The notes under the pieces were generated by a model. That model made no database searches, had not been told where the DNA came from, and worked only from the letters and a program-made list of their open reading frames with translations. The translations under genes were made by a program, and so were the position numbers. 64,000 bases of DNA from a virus, in IMG/VR virus record IMGVR_UViG_3300042307_001176, positions 62,001 through 126,000 of that record; one strand, 5' to 3'. This document shows positions 16,862-25,245 of the stretch, piece after piece (position 1 is the stretch's first letter; each line of letters opens with the position of its first letter).

Positions 16862-17879
16862 TCTAGATAAACAATATATAACTTTACTCCAAGATATTCT
16901 AGATAATGGAGTAACAAAATCAGATCGTACTGGTACTGGAACACTTTCAGTATTTGGTAGACAAATCAGACACAAGATGAGTGATGGGTTTCCGTTACTT
17001 ACAACAAAGAAAATGCCATTCAAAACAATCACAACGGAATTACTATGGTTCTTACGTGGAGATACAAACATTAAATTCCTTGTTGATAATAATTGTCATA
17101 TTTGGGATGGTGATGCTTATAAGAACTATTGTATATCTTACAAAGACGGTCACGAGTTTTATGAAGATGAAGAAGTAAAACGTTCATACACACAAGAAGA
17201 ATTCATTAATAAAATCAAAACAGATGATGACTTTGCTAAGAAGCGGGGAGAATTAGGACCAATCTATGGGGCACAATGGAGAAATTGGACATTACATAGC
17301 GTAGGACCAAATGACTCTTTCCCTATATATGTAGACCAAATTAAACTATTGATTGAACAACTTAAAACAAATCCAGACTCAAGACGATTAATGGTTAATG
17401 CTTGGAATGTAGGTGAATTAGACCAAATGGTTCTTCCCCCGTGTCATTATGGATTTCAAGTTTATACAAGACCAACAACCAGAGAAGAAAAAATAACAAA
17501 TCCTGGAAAATACAGAGCAATTTCTTTAAGCTGGAATCAACGTTCAGCAGATACATTCCTAGGTTTACCTTTTAATATTGCTTCTTATGGTCTACTACTT
17601 GAAATCATTGCAAAAGCAGTGGATATGGTTCCAGATGAATTGATTGGTAATTTAGGTGATACGCATTTGTATTTGAATCACATCGAACAAGCAAAGGAAC
17701 AGATTACTAGAGAACCTATGAAATTAACAGAATTAAATATTAATACTGAATTCTGGGAACCTAAATATTTGTTAGATTTATTAGAGAAAGGAACATTTAT
17801 AAAATGTTTAATAGAAGAAGATATACAAATGCTTAATTACCAATCACATCCGGCAATTAAAGCGCCTTTGTCTAATTAG
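16854..17879 (+). CDS. thyA: Thymidylate synthase (ThyA)
   Basis: Converts dUMP to dTMP with methylenetetrahydrofolate. Conserved parts are SDRTGTGTLSVFGRQIRH, the catalytic cysteine in LPPCHYGFQVY near residue 194, SWNQRSADTFLGLPFN and GDTHLYLNH. At 341 residues it is longer than the usual 264 because of an insert around residues 97-140 before GPIYGAQWRNW. It uses more CGT arginine and different codons from most neighbours, hinting at separate acquisition. A second, divergent thymidylate synthase-like gene lies at 38751. Confidence 0.97.
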   Translation: MNNLDKQYITLLQDILDNGVTKSDRTGTGTLSVFGRQIRHKMSDGFPLLTTKKMPFKTITTELLWFLRGDTNIKFLVDNNCHIWDGDAYKNYCISYKDGHEFYEDEEVKRSYTQEEFINKIKTDDDFAKKRGELGPIYGAQWRNWTLHSVGPNDSFPIYVDQIKLLIEQLKTNPDSRRLMVNAWNVGELDQMVLPPCHYGFQVYTRPTTREEKITNPGKYRAISLSWNQRSADTFLGLPFNIASYGLLLEIIAKAVDMVPDELIGNLGDTHLYLNHIEQAKEQITREPMKLTELNINTEFWEPKYLLDLLEKGTFIKCLIEEDIQMLNYQSHPAIKAPLSN

Positions 17880-17913
17880 TAAAAGATAAAAATAAACATC
17901 AAATATAAATATA

Positions 17914-18159
17914 ATGGGGAAAATAATATTGGAATTTGATTCAAACGAAGAATCGCAAGAGGCAAGAGTGGCTCTTGATGGTTATAAATGGAAATTGGCA
18001 ATGTGGGATCTTGACCAAAAGTTAAGGTCAACAACCAAACACGGAATTAAGTTTTATTCAAACGAAGAAGCGTCAAGTGAGGAAATAGATATTTGTCAAA
18101 AAATCAGAAATGAAATCAGAGAGACTCTTGATAGCTATAATTTAAACTTAGAAGATTAA
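17914..18159 (+). CDS. Conserved small phage protein, 81 aa
   Basis: The product begins MGKIILEFDSNEESQEARVA and contains YKWKLAMWDLDQKLRSTTKH, then a helical acidic end. This pattern recurs in small proteins of many phages, but I know no function. It stands 34 bases after thyA. Confidence 0.68.
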   Translation: MGKIILEFDSNEESQEARVALDGYKWKLAMWDLDQKLRSTTKHGIKFYSNEEASSEEIDICQKIRNEIRETLDSYNLNLED

Positions 18160-18184
18160 GTTATGAGTAAAGAAAAAATAATCG

Positions 18185-18388
18185 ATGGAAGATAAAAAAT
18201 ATCCACCTATTACACCAGAAAAAAGCGAGGGAAAACATATGGGTGCACTTGCGGGTAGAGCTGAAGATGAAAGGAAAAGAAAAGAAGAGGCGCTGAAACA
18301 GTCAATGAGTATAGGTATTTCCTTAGATCCTGAAATCAATTGGATTGTAAAGACTATAAATGGTAAAAGCTATCTGTCTATTAAATAG
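18185..18388 (+). CDS. Small hypothetical protein, 67 aa
   Basis: Begins MEDKKYPPITPEKSEGKHMG, with a highly charged middle (RAEDERKRKEEALKQ) and a short beta end. No known domain. Confidence 0.55.
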   Translation: MEDKKYPPITPEKSEGKHMGALAGRAEDERKRKEEALKQSMSIGISLDPEINWIVKTINGKSYLSIK

Positions 18389-18412
18389 TAATTTTATAAT
18401 AATAAATAAAAA

Positions 18413-18469
18413 ATGATAAACGTATATTTGGATGAAGTAAGAACACCTAATGATGAAAGATGGATATAG
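18413..18469 (+). pseudogene. Truncated copy of the start of the gene at 19293
   Basis: The 18-codon frame encodes YLDEVRTPNDERWI, matching YLDDIRTPNDERWI at the start of the receiver-domain gene at 19293; DNA identity is also clear. It ends in TAG where the membrane-protein gene (ATG 18460) begins in another frame. I read it as a recombination scar where genes 18460-19289 were inserted into, or a duplicate was trimmed from, the receiver gene. Confidence 0.7.
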
Positions 18470-18807
18470 GAAAACTTATAATAGGAATATTTTTCGGTAT
18501 TATAGCTCAAATATTAGTTTTCTTCCAGTTGCAGGGATCTCTGAAGTATGATTGGTTTAGGAATAATTATTGGTTAGTTGTTCTTTTAGGTATACCTGCT
18601 TCTATGTTTTTTATGTATTCAGTTAAGAATATGGTAATTGCTTATAACGGACAAATGTGGCCATCGAGATTAATAGGATTTTCAATTGGTGCTATTGTGT
18701 TTACTTACTTTAGTTTGTCACTATTTAATGAGCCGCTAACTACAAAAACACTTATCTGCTTATTCTTGTCATTTACTATATTAGGAATTCAATTATTCGT
18801 AAAATAA
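18460..18807 (+). CDS. Small integral membrane protein, 115 aa
   Basis: Four hydrophobic segments are visible, for example IIGIFFGIIAQILVFF, YWLVVLLGIPASMFF, GFSIGAIVFTYFSLSL and LICLFLSFTILGIQLFV. No signal peptide cleavage site or catalytic motif. It could be a membrane effector or holin-like protein, but context does not support a lysis role. Confidence 0.65.
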   Translation: MDIGKLIIGIFFGIIAQILVFFQLQGSLKYDWFRNNYWLVVLLGIPASMFFMYSVKNMVIAYNGQMWPSRLIGFSIGAIVFTYFSLSLFNEPLTTKTLICLFLSFTILGIQLFVK

Positions 18808-18839
18808 AAGAAATGAGTAAAAAGATATCACTGAAATAA

Positions 18840-19289
18840 ATGCAACCGAAGATAAATTTGAAAAATATGGAAATGATATCGCAACATCCTATTAAAAAAT
18901 CTGATCTCGGATTTCATGGAAATCTTTTTGGCGGGCAATTATTAAAATGGATAGATTCTGCTGCAGCTAGTTATTCAATGCAGTTATGTGATACACCTAG
19001 AATGGTAACTGTATCAATAGATAAATGTAATTTTGAAAAACCAGCAAGAGAAAGTCAATTACTTAAAATATATGGTTACCCAACAACAGTTGGTAATTCA
19101 TCAGTAACATTATATATGGAAGCTAGAGCACATAATGTATATAATGGTAAACAAGTACTTGTTCTAAAGACCCATATTAAATTTGTACACATTGACGAGG
19201 AAGGTAATCCTATTCCTATTGGAGAGAAAGGAAGAAATAGAATAAATAGAATGATCGAATTGCAATCTAGCGAAGAGACTAACAATTAA
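18840..19289 (+). CDS. Acyl-CoA thioesterase (hotdog fold)
   Basis: The sequence SDLGFHGNLFGGQLLKWIDS is the catalytic HotDog motif of YciA/BFIT-type acyl-CoA hydrolases (N and G-rich segment, then D). It is followed by MVTVSIDKCNFEKPAR and the long hydrophobic strand. At 149 residues it is a normal single hotdog domain. It should hydrolyse acyl-CoA to free acid and CoA. This is unusual for a phage and probably host-derived, perhaps remodelling lipid or acetyl-CoA pools. Confidence 0.88.
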   Translation: MQPKINLKNMEMISQHPIKKSDLGFHGNLFGGQLLKWIDSAAASYSMQLCDTPRMVTVSIDKCNFEKPARESQLLKIYGYPTTVGNSSVTLYMEARAHNVYNGKQVLVLKTHIKFVHIDEEGNPIPIGEKGRNRINRMIELQSSEETNN

Positions 19290-19292
19290 AAT

Positions 19293-19706
19293 ATGGAAAA
19301 AGTAAGCATATATTTAGATGACATAAGAACACCTAATGACGAAAGATGGATAATCTGTAGGGATTATAATGAGTTTGTCAATAAAGTGAATGAGATAGGA
19401 TTAGATAATATTGAGACTATTTCATTGGATCATGATCTTGGCGAGACTGCAATAAGAGAATATTTCAAAAATGTCACAAATAATTACATTCTTGATTATG
19501 CTAATATACACGAAAAAACAGGATACGATTGTGCTAAATGGCTTGTTGAGAAAAGCATAGACACTGGAGTAAATCTTCCAACTATTTTAACACATAGTGC
19601 AAATCCTATAGGTTCTGCAAACATAATGGGATACATAAATAACTATCTGAAAAATAAAAGACTAACACAAAATTGTATAAGAGTTCAGATACCGCATTCA
19701 GCTTAA
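19293..19706 (+). CDS. Receiver-like protein of the cyclic-phosphate-processing family
   Basis: The 137-residue protein shows IYLDDIRTPNDERW at the start, ISLDHDLGE in the middle and ILTHSANPIGSANIMGYIN at the end. This is the pattern of the predicted cyclic-phosphate processing receiver domain (cpREC), a REC-fold family linked by comparative genomics to RNA end repair. The acidic pairs DD and DxD would bind metal. Starts 3 bases after the thioesterase gene. A truncated copy of its start lies at 18413. Confidence 0.78.
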   Translation: MEKVSIYLDDIRTPNDERWIICRDYNEFVNKVNEIGLDNIETISLDHDLGETAIREYFKNVTNNYILDYANIHEKTGYDCAKWLVEKSIDTGVNLPTILTHSANPIGSANIMGYINNYLKNKRLTQNCIRVQIPHSA

Positions 19707-19724
19707 ATATATAATATAAAGAGT

Positions 19725-20045
19725 ATGGATTTATTTAAAAGAATATCATCAGCAGTCCTTTTAGCGCTATTGATAGCGTTACCTTTAACACTATTAGAAT
19801 CTCTAATGGTTTACTCGATTATTAATCTTTACCAAATACCATATCTTATTAATTTTCAATATTGTCAAGTTCTAGGAATCAGCTTTATTATGATGATGAC
19901 TAGAAATAGAATAAGAATGCAAGAGGAAAAAGAGGATAAGAAAGATTTTATAAAAGATATCAGTTATCCCAGTTTAAATAGATTATTCAGAGTAGGTTTT
20001 GTATGGTGTATTGCTTTAATTATTCATGAAATATTTTTAAGATAA
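19725..20045 (+). CDS. Small integral membrane protein, 106 aa
   Basis: Two strong hydrophobic segments near the N-terminus (AVLLALLIALPLTLLESLMV, and QVLGISFIMMM) and one at the C-terminus (GFVWCIALIIHEIFL) flank a charged cytosolic loop. No known motif. Neighbour of a GT2-like gene. Confidence 0.62.
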   Translation: MDLFKRISSAVLLALLIALPLTLLESLMVYSIINLYQIPYLINFQYCQVLGISFIMMMTRNRIRMQEEKEDKKDFIKDISYPSLNRLFRVGFVWCIALIIHEIFLR

Positions 20046-20049
20046 TATT

Positions 20050-20592
20050 TTGATCAATTCCTTATTAACCATAATAATACCATGTAAAAACTCCTTATAT
20101 GGATTAAAAGACACCATAGAAAACCTATTAGATCAGTTTAAGATCACAGGAACTAGAGTGTTAATATTAGATCTTGGATCTGATGACGGATCATACCAAT
20201 ATGCAGCTCAAGCATCATTTGAGCATTTTAAAAAATTAAAAATTGAATCAATAAAAATAGATGACGATCTTAATCTGTTTAAATTTATTGACGAATTAAG
20301 AACACCCTACTCAATGGTTATTACACCAGGCTCTATTTCCAAGAATCCCGACTTTATTTTTAATTCTATTAATAATATTTCCATAAAAAAAGTTCCTAGT
20401 GTATATTTAAAAAAATATCCAATAGTGAAAAGAATTTTACCCCTTAGAAATATAAGAAATAAAGTATTAGAAATAAATTGTATCGTTTCAGAAAAGAATT
20501 TCCTATGGGAAATTGGATTCAAAAATAATACTCTCTCTATTCACACATCTCAAATATCTAGGGGTAAAATTTCAATAGAAGGAAAATTGTAA
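20050..20592 (+). CDS. GT2-like glycosyltransferase fragment
   Basis: The start LTIIIPCKNSLYGLKDTIEN then VLILDLGSDDGSYQ matches the nucleotide-binding half of GT-A family 2 enzymes, with DDGS as the usual acidic motif. At 180 residues it lacks most of the acceptor half, so it may be a degenerate or minimal enzyme. No ATG is available; TTG at 20050 is the likely start, five bases after the preceding stop. Confidence 0.6.
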   Translation: MINSLLTIIIPCKNSLYGLKDTIENLLDQFKITGTRVLILDLGSDDGSYQYAAQASFEHFKKLKIESIKIDDDLNLFKFIDELRTPYSMVITPGSISKNPDFIFNSINNISIKKVPSVYLKKYPIVKRILPLRNIRNKVLEINCIVSEKNFLWEIGFKNNTLSIHTSQISRGKISIEGKL

Positions 20593-20596
20593 TATT

Positions 20597-20803
20597 TTAA
20601 GAAGCAAACACCCTTTTAAGTGTTTTTTCTTTCTGTTCAGATGAACTAATTTCTGAATTTACACTTCTCCAAAGGATATCCAATGGTCTATTTATATCGC
20701 CTCCGTCTTTTTGTACTGATGCAATAAATTTAACCCAAAGCTTAAATTCTCTTTCGTCTCTTACGTTAATTCCCTCTTTTTTTGAGGAATTTCTTGTTGA
20801 CAT
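20597..20803 (-). CDS. Small hypothetical protein, 68 aa
   Basis: Charged helical protein beginning MSTRNSSKKEGINVRDEREF, convergent with the GT2-like gene. No known domain. The 114 bases upstream of it hold AT-rich intergenic sequence only. Confidence 0.6.
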   Translation of the reverse strand: MSTRNSSKKEGINVRDEREFKLWVKFIASVQKDGGDINRPLDILWRSVNSEISSSEQKEKTLKRVFAS

Positions 20804-20917
20804 CTTTTTTAAATTTTAATTAAACTTAGTAATGTTTATGACGCTAAATTAACAATAAGATGTTAATAAAAAAAATAAACTTAAGTAAATTGTAAGTTTT
20901 TTTAGAAAAAAATAGAA

Positions 20918-21220
20918 TTATTTAGAGATTTCGAATAGATCTTTCGCTTTTTTTGCCTTTACTGCATATTCATATAACTCTTTATCTACAAAATATTCTA
21001 TTGCTTTATCCATTGCAGTAGGAATGTCGCTTTTTTTCATATATAATTTAGAGTATATCTCATTATCCCAATAGAACTCTAAGAATGCTGACTCTAATAA
21101 ATTTTCACTCTCCATAAGTTTTAATGCAGTTTCTACAGACCTCACATAAACCTTATCTGGGTTTCTTATCAACCAATCTTCTAAATGGTCTGGATTAACT
21201 TTGTTTATCATTTCAATCAT
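20918..21220 (-). CDS. Hypothetical helical protein, 100 aa
   Basis: Begins MIEMINKVNPDHLEDWLIRN and is entirely helical by pattern, with an acidic character. No motif recognised. It is divergent from the small gene at 21310. Confidence 0.62.
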   Translation of the reverse strand: MIEMINKVNPDHLEDWLIRNPDKVYVRSVETALKLMESENLLESAFLEFYWDNEIYSKLYMKKSDIPTAMDKAIEYFVDKELYEYAVKAKKAKDLFEISK

Positions 21221-21309
21221 ATATAAATTTCATACCAAATAAAAAGGGTTTTGTTCCGAAACTAAAGGCGAATAGATTGATAAAAAAAATAATTAAAAAA
21301 TCATAAATT

Positions 21310-21459
21310 ATGTCAATAATCAAATTACCAAAATCGTTAGATCATTTAGAAAATGAGATTAAAATAGATACATTAGCAGATGTAATGAAATTTGAATTCC
21401 TTATGGAATTATATAAGAATCATACATTAGAAGAAATAGAGAAAAAGATAAAAGATTAA
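21310..21459 (+). CDS. Small hypothetical protein, 49 aa
   Basis: The frame MSIIKLPKSLDHLENEIKID ... ends with TAA at 21457-21459, 5 bases before the phosphoesterase start. The product is amphipathic and helical. Position and codon usage suit a real short gene at the head of this operon. Confidence 0.5.
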   Translation: MSIIKLPKSLDHLENEIKIDTLADVMKFEFLMELYKNHTLEEIEKKIKD

Positions 21460-21464
21460 TAGAA

Positions 21465-22148
21465 TTGAAAAAACTTATTTTTATATCAGATACACACAAT
21501 CAGCATAATAAGATAGAGATCCCTGATGGTGATATTATTATACATTGTGGTGACGTTTCTGGAAGAGGTGATAGAAGGGAAGTTGAATCTTTCCTTGATT
21601 GGTTTTCTGCTTTACCACATAATCATAAAATAATGATACCAGGAAATCATGATTTCTTTTTTGAAAAAGATTATGATACAGCTAAAAATATGGTGGATTC
21701 CAGAGGTATTACATGTCTAATTGATAGCGAAGTAGAAATAGAGGGAATAAGATTTTGGGGATCTCCAATAACACCTTGGTTTAATAATTGGGCTTTTAAT
21801 AGATTTCGAGGATCTGAAATAGAACATCATTGGAATAAAATACCAGACGGAATAGATGTTCTGTTAACACATGGACCACCCGCTTATTTACAAAATCATC
21901 TATCTATGGTATTGGAGGGAGAAGATGTCGGATGCGAGGATCTATATAAAGCAATACAAAGAGTAAAACCAAAAATTAATGCCTTTGGCCATATTCACGA
22001 GGGATATGGTACATCTGAGGAGGAGGGAGTATTATATATGAATTGTAGTGTTGTAAACAGAAGATACTCAATTCAAAATAAACCAATAGAAGTAATATAT
22101 TTAGATGGAGAATTTTCTATTTATAGAGGAGCTACAGAAGGGAACTGA
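21465..22148 (+). CDS. Metallophosphoesterase (MPPED/UPF0046-like)
   Basis: The start codon is TTG at 21465, giving MKKLIFISDTHNQHNKIEIP as in the family; no ATG fits. Motifs SDTHNQH, HCGDVSGRG, PGNHDFFF, LTHGPP and FGHIHEGYG complete the two-metal site. The 227-residue length is normal for MPPED-type enzymes, which act on cyclic nucleotides in vitro; the substrate here is unknown. This is the second stand-alone phosphoesterase in the window. Overlaps the next gene by 44 bases. Confidence 0.88.
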   Translation: MKKLIFISDTHNQHNKIEIPDGDIIIHCGDVSGRGDRREVESFLDWFSALPHNHKIMIPGNHDFFFEKDYDTAKNMVDSRGITCLIDSEVEIEGIRFWGSPITPWFNNWAFNRFRGSEIEHHWNKIPDGIDVLLTHGPPAYLQNHLSMVLEGEDVGCEDLYKAIQRVKPKINAFGHIHEGYGTSEEEGVLYMNCSVVNRRYSIQNKPIEVIYLDGEFSIYRGATEGN

Positions 22149-22503
22149 TCCTTCTGGCTTCTTTAGAAAACTTTTAGTTTTTAAGAAGTATATAAAATTT
22201 GATGGTAAAAAAATCAAAGGAGAAGTGTGCTATGACGCATATTATAAGGACTTCGAGAACGAAAAAGGACTAAAGTATACTATCTATTGTTATTGCTATG
22301 ATTACAAAGATCTTGTAGATAATCCAGAAAATTTTGAGTTCTGTTTTGAAGTGCAATTAAATACAGGAAGAGGAATTATAGGAGTAGAAGCTATACAGTG
22401 GGATTTTGGAACAAATCCGGATTCACTTATTAATATAGAATTCTTCGAAAAGAAAATAGAAGAAATATGGGAAAAATTTGATTCGTTAAATTTTCCGACT
22501 TAA
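22105..22503 (+). CDS. Hypothetical protein, 132 aa
   Basis: Begins MENFLFIEELQKGTDPSGFF within the end of the phosphoesterase gene. Aromatic and beta-rich middle (YTIYCYCYDYKDLV) and acidic helical end. No known family. The long overlap makes the exact start uncertain. Confidence 0.6.
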   Translation: MENFLFIEELQKGTDPSGFFRKLLVFKKYIKFDGKKIKGEVCYDAYYKDFENEKGLKYTIYCYCYDYKDLVDNPENFEFCFEVQLNTGRGIIGVEAIQWDFGTNPDSLINIEFFEKKIEEIWEKFDSLNFPT

Positions 22504-22515
22504 AATTTAAAAACT

Positions 22516-22761
22516 ATGGATTTAAAAAATTATCTAAACATCTACGAAGAAGACACACAGTCTCTCAAAAAAGCAATCGTTAAAAAAGGCGTAGGAGATA
22601 TGTCTTGGATGAAACACACATTTGTTCCTCTACAGAATGGAGATGAGATTTATCTTCATCCAGATCAAAGCGATGTGTCAGGACATTATCTAAAGATTAT
22701 ACATTCAGAAAATAAATGTATATCTGTTTTTAATAAAACATATTTTGAAATAGTAGATTAG
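22516..22761 (+). CDS. Small hypothetical protein, 81 aa
   Basis: Begins MDLKNYLNIYEEDTQSLKKA; probably a small beta barrel in the second half (NGDEIYLHPDQSDVSGHYLK). Overlaps the convergent flavoprotein gene by 4 bases. Confidence 0.6.
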   Translation: MDLKNYLNIYEEDTQSLKKAIVKKGVGDMSWMKHTFVPLQNGDEIYLHPDQSDVSGHYLKIIHSENKCISVFNKTYFEIVD

Positions 22762-23516
22762 AATTCGAAGAGTCTTTTAATACCTCTATAGCGATTTGAT
22801 AAAGACTCTTTTAATCTTGTAATTGAGATTTCAAATTCTCTACCAAAAACTTTAGGGGCTTCTTTGTAGGATTCTTGTGATTCGTCATTAGAATCTTGAG
22901 TGAATTGCCAATAGAAAGACATTTCTTCTGGTACATTAAATCCATAAAATTCATATACTTGCATTTGTGTCTCTAGAACTGTTTCTCCGTTCCAGTTTTG
23001 TCCTATAATAACACATCCTGCATCTATACCTTCTACAACGTTAATATCTTCCAGTGTTGTTTTTCTATTCTCTATCCAGTTTAATCTTTCAATTAGTTTC
23101 TGATAGAATGCGTTTGCTTGACCCCATCTAACACTTATAAAGAAAACTACCGCATCGGATTCAAAAAGTTCTTTAGTAACTTTCCAAAGTTCATCTTCCT
23201 TGTTATTAAGAGAAGCCCAGCATCTATGATTTCCTGATGGATCTTTTTCTTCGTCTTTTAGTTGTGCACCTTCTACACCACAATTATTACCTTCTACACC
23301 AGATACGTTACCTTCACAAGGAAATATTTTTAATTTAGGTATTTCCAATAGGACAACCTCAGTTGATTCCGCTAATTTTTTCTGTATATCCATTGCAAGA
23401 AGAGTAGACTTAGGTATCTCTTTACTCCCCTCCCATCTATTAGATGTGGTTAAAAATAGTACCTTCTTTTTACCAGAAAGATACTCCATTAATTTTTCTA
23501 ATTGTTCATTTGGCAT
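22758..23516 (-). CDS. NADPH-dependent FMN reductase / flavodoxin-fold protein
   Basis: The protein shows VLFLTTSNRWEGSKEIPKST, the phosphate-binding loop region of flavodoxin-fold FMN reductases, and FFISVRWGQANAFYQKLIER, the second FMN-contacting segment. The 252-residue length includes a Cys-containing insert around residues 65-95 (PCEGNVSG, RCWASLNN). It should be a cytoplasmic oxidoreductase, possibly a quinone or flavin reductase acting as an auxiliary metabolic gene. A TATATA-type motif lies 4-13 bases upstream of the start. Confidence 0.78.
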   Translation of the reverse strand: MPNEQLEKLMEYLSGKKKVLFLTTSNRWEGSKEIPKSTLLAMDIQKKLAESTEVVLLEIPKLKIFPCEGNVSGVEGNNCGVEGAQLKDEEKDPSGNHRCWASLNNKEDELWKVTKELFESDAVVFFISVRWGQANAFYQKLIERLNWIENRKTTLEDINVVEGIDAGCVIIGQNWNGETVLETQMQVYEFYGFNVPEEMSFYWQFTQDSNDESQESYKEAPKVFGREFEISITRLKESLSNRYRGIKRLFEF

Positions 23517-23519
23517 GTA

Positions 23520-23529
23520 TTATATATCC
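23520..23529 (-). promoter_or_regulatory. TATATA late-promoter-like motif
   Basis: The minus strand reads GGATATATAA just before the flavoprotein ATG at 23516. It belongs to the (G/A)ATATATAA motif set found 4-20 bases upstream of many virion and leader-bearing genes here, resembling the T4 late promoter TATAAATA. Confidence 0.45.
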
Positions 23530-23563
23530 TATCTTTTTAAATACCTTCATGAATATATAGAAT

Positions 23564-23818
23564 ATGAATCATATCCAGATATTTGAAAATTTTATACAAG
23601 GAGGAAGAAAAGAATTTACTGATTCTGAAATTGAATACTACCAGAAATTGTGGGATTGGCTCCATGATAAGTACAGATACAATAAATTCTTTCTAAGTCT
23701 TTGGGATCAGGCTAAGAATAAAAGGTCACTTAGTAATAAACAATGGACTCAGTTAGAATTCCTTCTTAAAAACGGAAAATCTCAATACGAAGCTGGTATT
23801 CTACCTAATAATTATTAA
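23564..23818 (+). CDS. Small protein with capsid-targeting-like leader, 84 aa
   Basis: The N-terminus MNHIQIFENFIQ carries the shared leader. The rest is a compact helical domain (SEIEYYQKLWDWLHDKYRYN, QWTQLEFLLKNGKSQYEAG) with no known family. I infer a head-packaged small protein. A TATATA motif precedes the start. Confidence 0.65.
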   Translation: MNHIQIFENFIQGGRKEFTDSEIEYYQKLWDWLHDKYRYNKFFLSLWDQAKNKRSLSNKQWTQLEFLLKNGKSQYEAGILPNNY

Positions 23819-23856
23819 TCTTACGAAACAAACTTTTTAAAACTGATATAAAAAAT

Positions 23857-24459
23857 ATGTCAACTAATAGAAATTGGGGTAAATCTAATCTTTTTTCGGA
23901 GGGTCATAGAACACATCTTCCTAGAAATTTCTGTTTATTTGATGTTGATGGTATTCTTCTAGACGATAAAAGAAATCCTAAATTTATATACGAGGGAAAA
24001 TATAAAAAAGTATCAAAAAGCAATGGGGACTTTATAGATACATTTTATCAACCAACCAATCTACAAGCTTCATTTCTAAGAAAAATTTCAGAAAAAATAG
24101 GTGTTTATATTCACGAAGAAACAACTAATTCATGGTGGTTTATTAATGACCGCACTTTAGAAGAATGTGAAAATCCCAATCTTGATAAAATAAAAACGGA
24201 GGATAGAGTCTACATTGAGGATATTGTTAATGGATATTCACATAACATTTCTGGCGTATTTGTAAGAACTGAAGGGGAGAAACCTTCTGAGATGGAAAAA
24301 TATGGCGAGCTTATAGCCGATTTAATATCTGTTCCTAAGGTATTAGTTAATGATGTGTTTGAAAGCGATTTTATACACTTTAAAAGAGAAGATAAACAAG
24401 TTAAATGTGAATCTGAATCCCTTTGGGATACCACATGGAAGGATTTAGAGTTAATCTAA
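23857..24459 (+). CDS. Hypothetical protein, possible PD-(D/E)XK nuclease-like fold
   Basis: Around residues 25-50 the sequence reads RNFCLFDVDGILLDD then FIYEGKYKK. An acidic residue followed by an ExK would fit a PD-(D/E)XK nuclease core, while DVDG alone recalls HAD motif I. The later HAD motifs are absent, so I lean to the nuclease fold with low confidence. The 200-residue protein is otherwise unrecognised. It overlaps the convergent gene by 9 bases. Confidence 0.55.
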   Translation: MSTNRNWGKSNLFSEGHRTHLPRNFCLFDVDGILLDDKRNPKFIYEGKYKKVSKSNGDFIDTFYQPTNLQASFLRKISEKIGVYIHEETTNSWWFINDRTLEECENPNLDKIKTEDRVYIEDIVNGYSHNISGVFVRTEGEKPSEMEKYGELIADLISVPKVLVNDVFESDFIHFKREDKQVKCESESLWDTTWKDLELI

Positions 24460-25200
24460 ATCAAACTGGCCATCTAAGAAATCATTAAAATATTCATTAG
24501 AGTTATTCCAAAAATCATCTATAGATTTTTTAACCTTAATTAGGTGAGTTTCTAATACATTCAATTCTTCAATCAGTAATTCTAGATTAGGCTTACATGT
24601 ATTGAATTCTTCTTCTAAAATTTGAATATCTTCGGGTATTGGAGTTTTTATATTGAATGACTTTAGCATTCTTAATCCTTTTCCTCCTTTTTTTTGGAAT
24701 TCTTTCCACTCATTAAAATCTTCATCATCTACCCGATTTGCATATAAATTATAATCTGTTATGTCATCATCTATTGTTTCCTCAGTGTATTTAATTATTC
24801 TTTCGTTATATTTTAGAATTAACCATCCTCCACTTCTGCCTCCTTGTGACCAATCATCAAAGATATTATCGTTTTCTATTATATCATCTCCGTACATTTC
24901 TAATTGATCACTTAAGAAAAGATACCAAAGATCTTCTATCTCCTCTTTTGTAGTATTATATTTTTCAGCAAGATTATCTAGATCTGGCCAAGATCTTGTT
25001 TTTATATCAAACTCAAATCCGTCATCACTTCTTCTACCATATCCGTATGTTTCTTTTAATTCATTAGATTTATCTAGAATATTTTCTGCTAATTCACCAA
25101 GTTCTTTACTCCATTCGAACCTTTCATCTAAACCAAAATATTTCATAGTTTGATCAACAGATTCATTTAGAAATTCTGAGAATTTTAGTATTCTTAGCAT
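24451..25200 (-). CDS. Acidic protein with capsid-targeting-like leader, 249 aa
   Basis: I prefer ATG 25200 (MLRILKFSEFLNESVDQ), which gives the leader motif and lies after a GATATATAG promoter-like stretch; the frame also opens at 25215. The body is acidic with Trp-containing helices (EDLWYLFLSDQLEMYGDD) and a coiled-coil-like C-terminal part. No known domain. Inferred to be packaged in the head. Confidence 0.65.
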   Translation of the reverse strand: MLRILKFSEFLNESVDQTMKYFGLDERFEWSKELGELAENILDKSNELKETYGYGRRSDDGFEFDIKTRSWPDLDNLAEKYNTTKEEIEDLWYLFLSDQLEMYGDDIIENDNIFDDWSQGGRSGGWLILKYNERIIKYTEETIDDDITDYNLYANRVDDEDFNEWKEFQKKGGKGLRMLKSFNIKTPIPEDIQILEEEFNTCKPNLELLIEELNVLETHLIKVKKSIDDFWNNSNEYFNDFLDGQFDLD

Positions 25201-25245
25201 GAAACTATATATCATCTTTTTGTCTATGATAGAGAAAAAATTATT

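Noticed and set aside
23857-24459. HAD phosphatase based on DVDGI
   Set aside because: Motifs II to IV of HAD enzymes are absent; kept only as a protein with a possible nuclease-like core.
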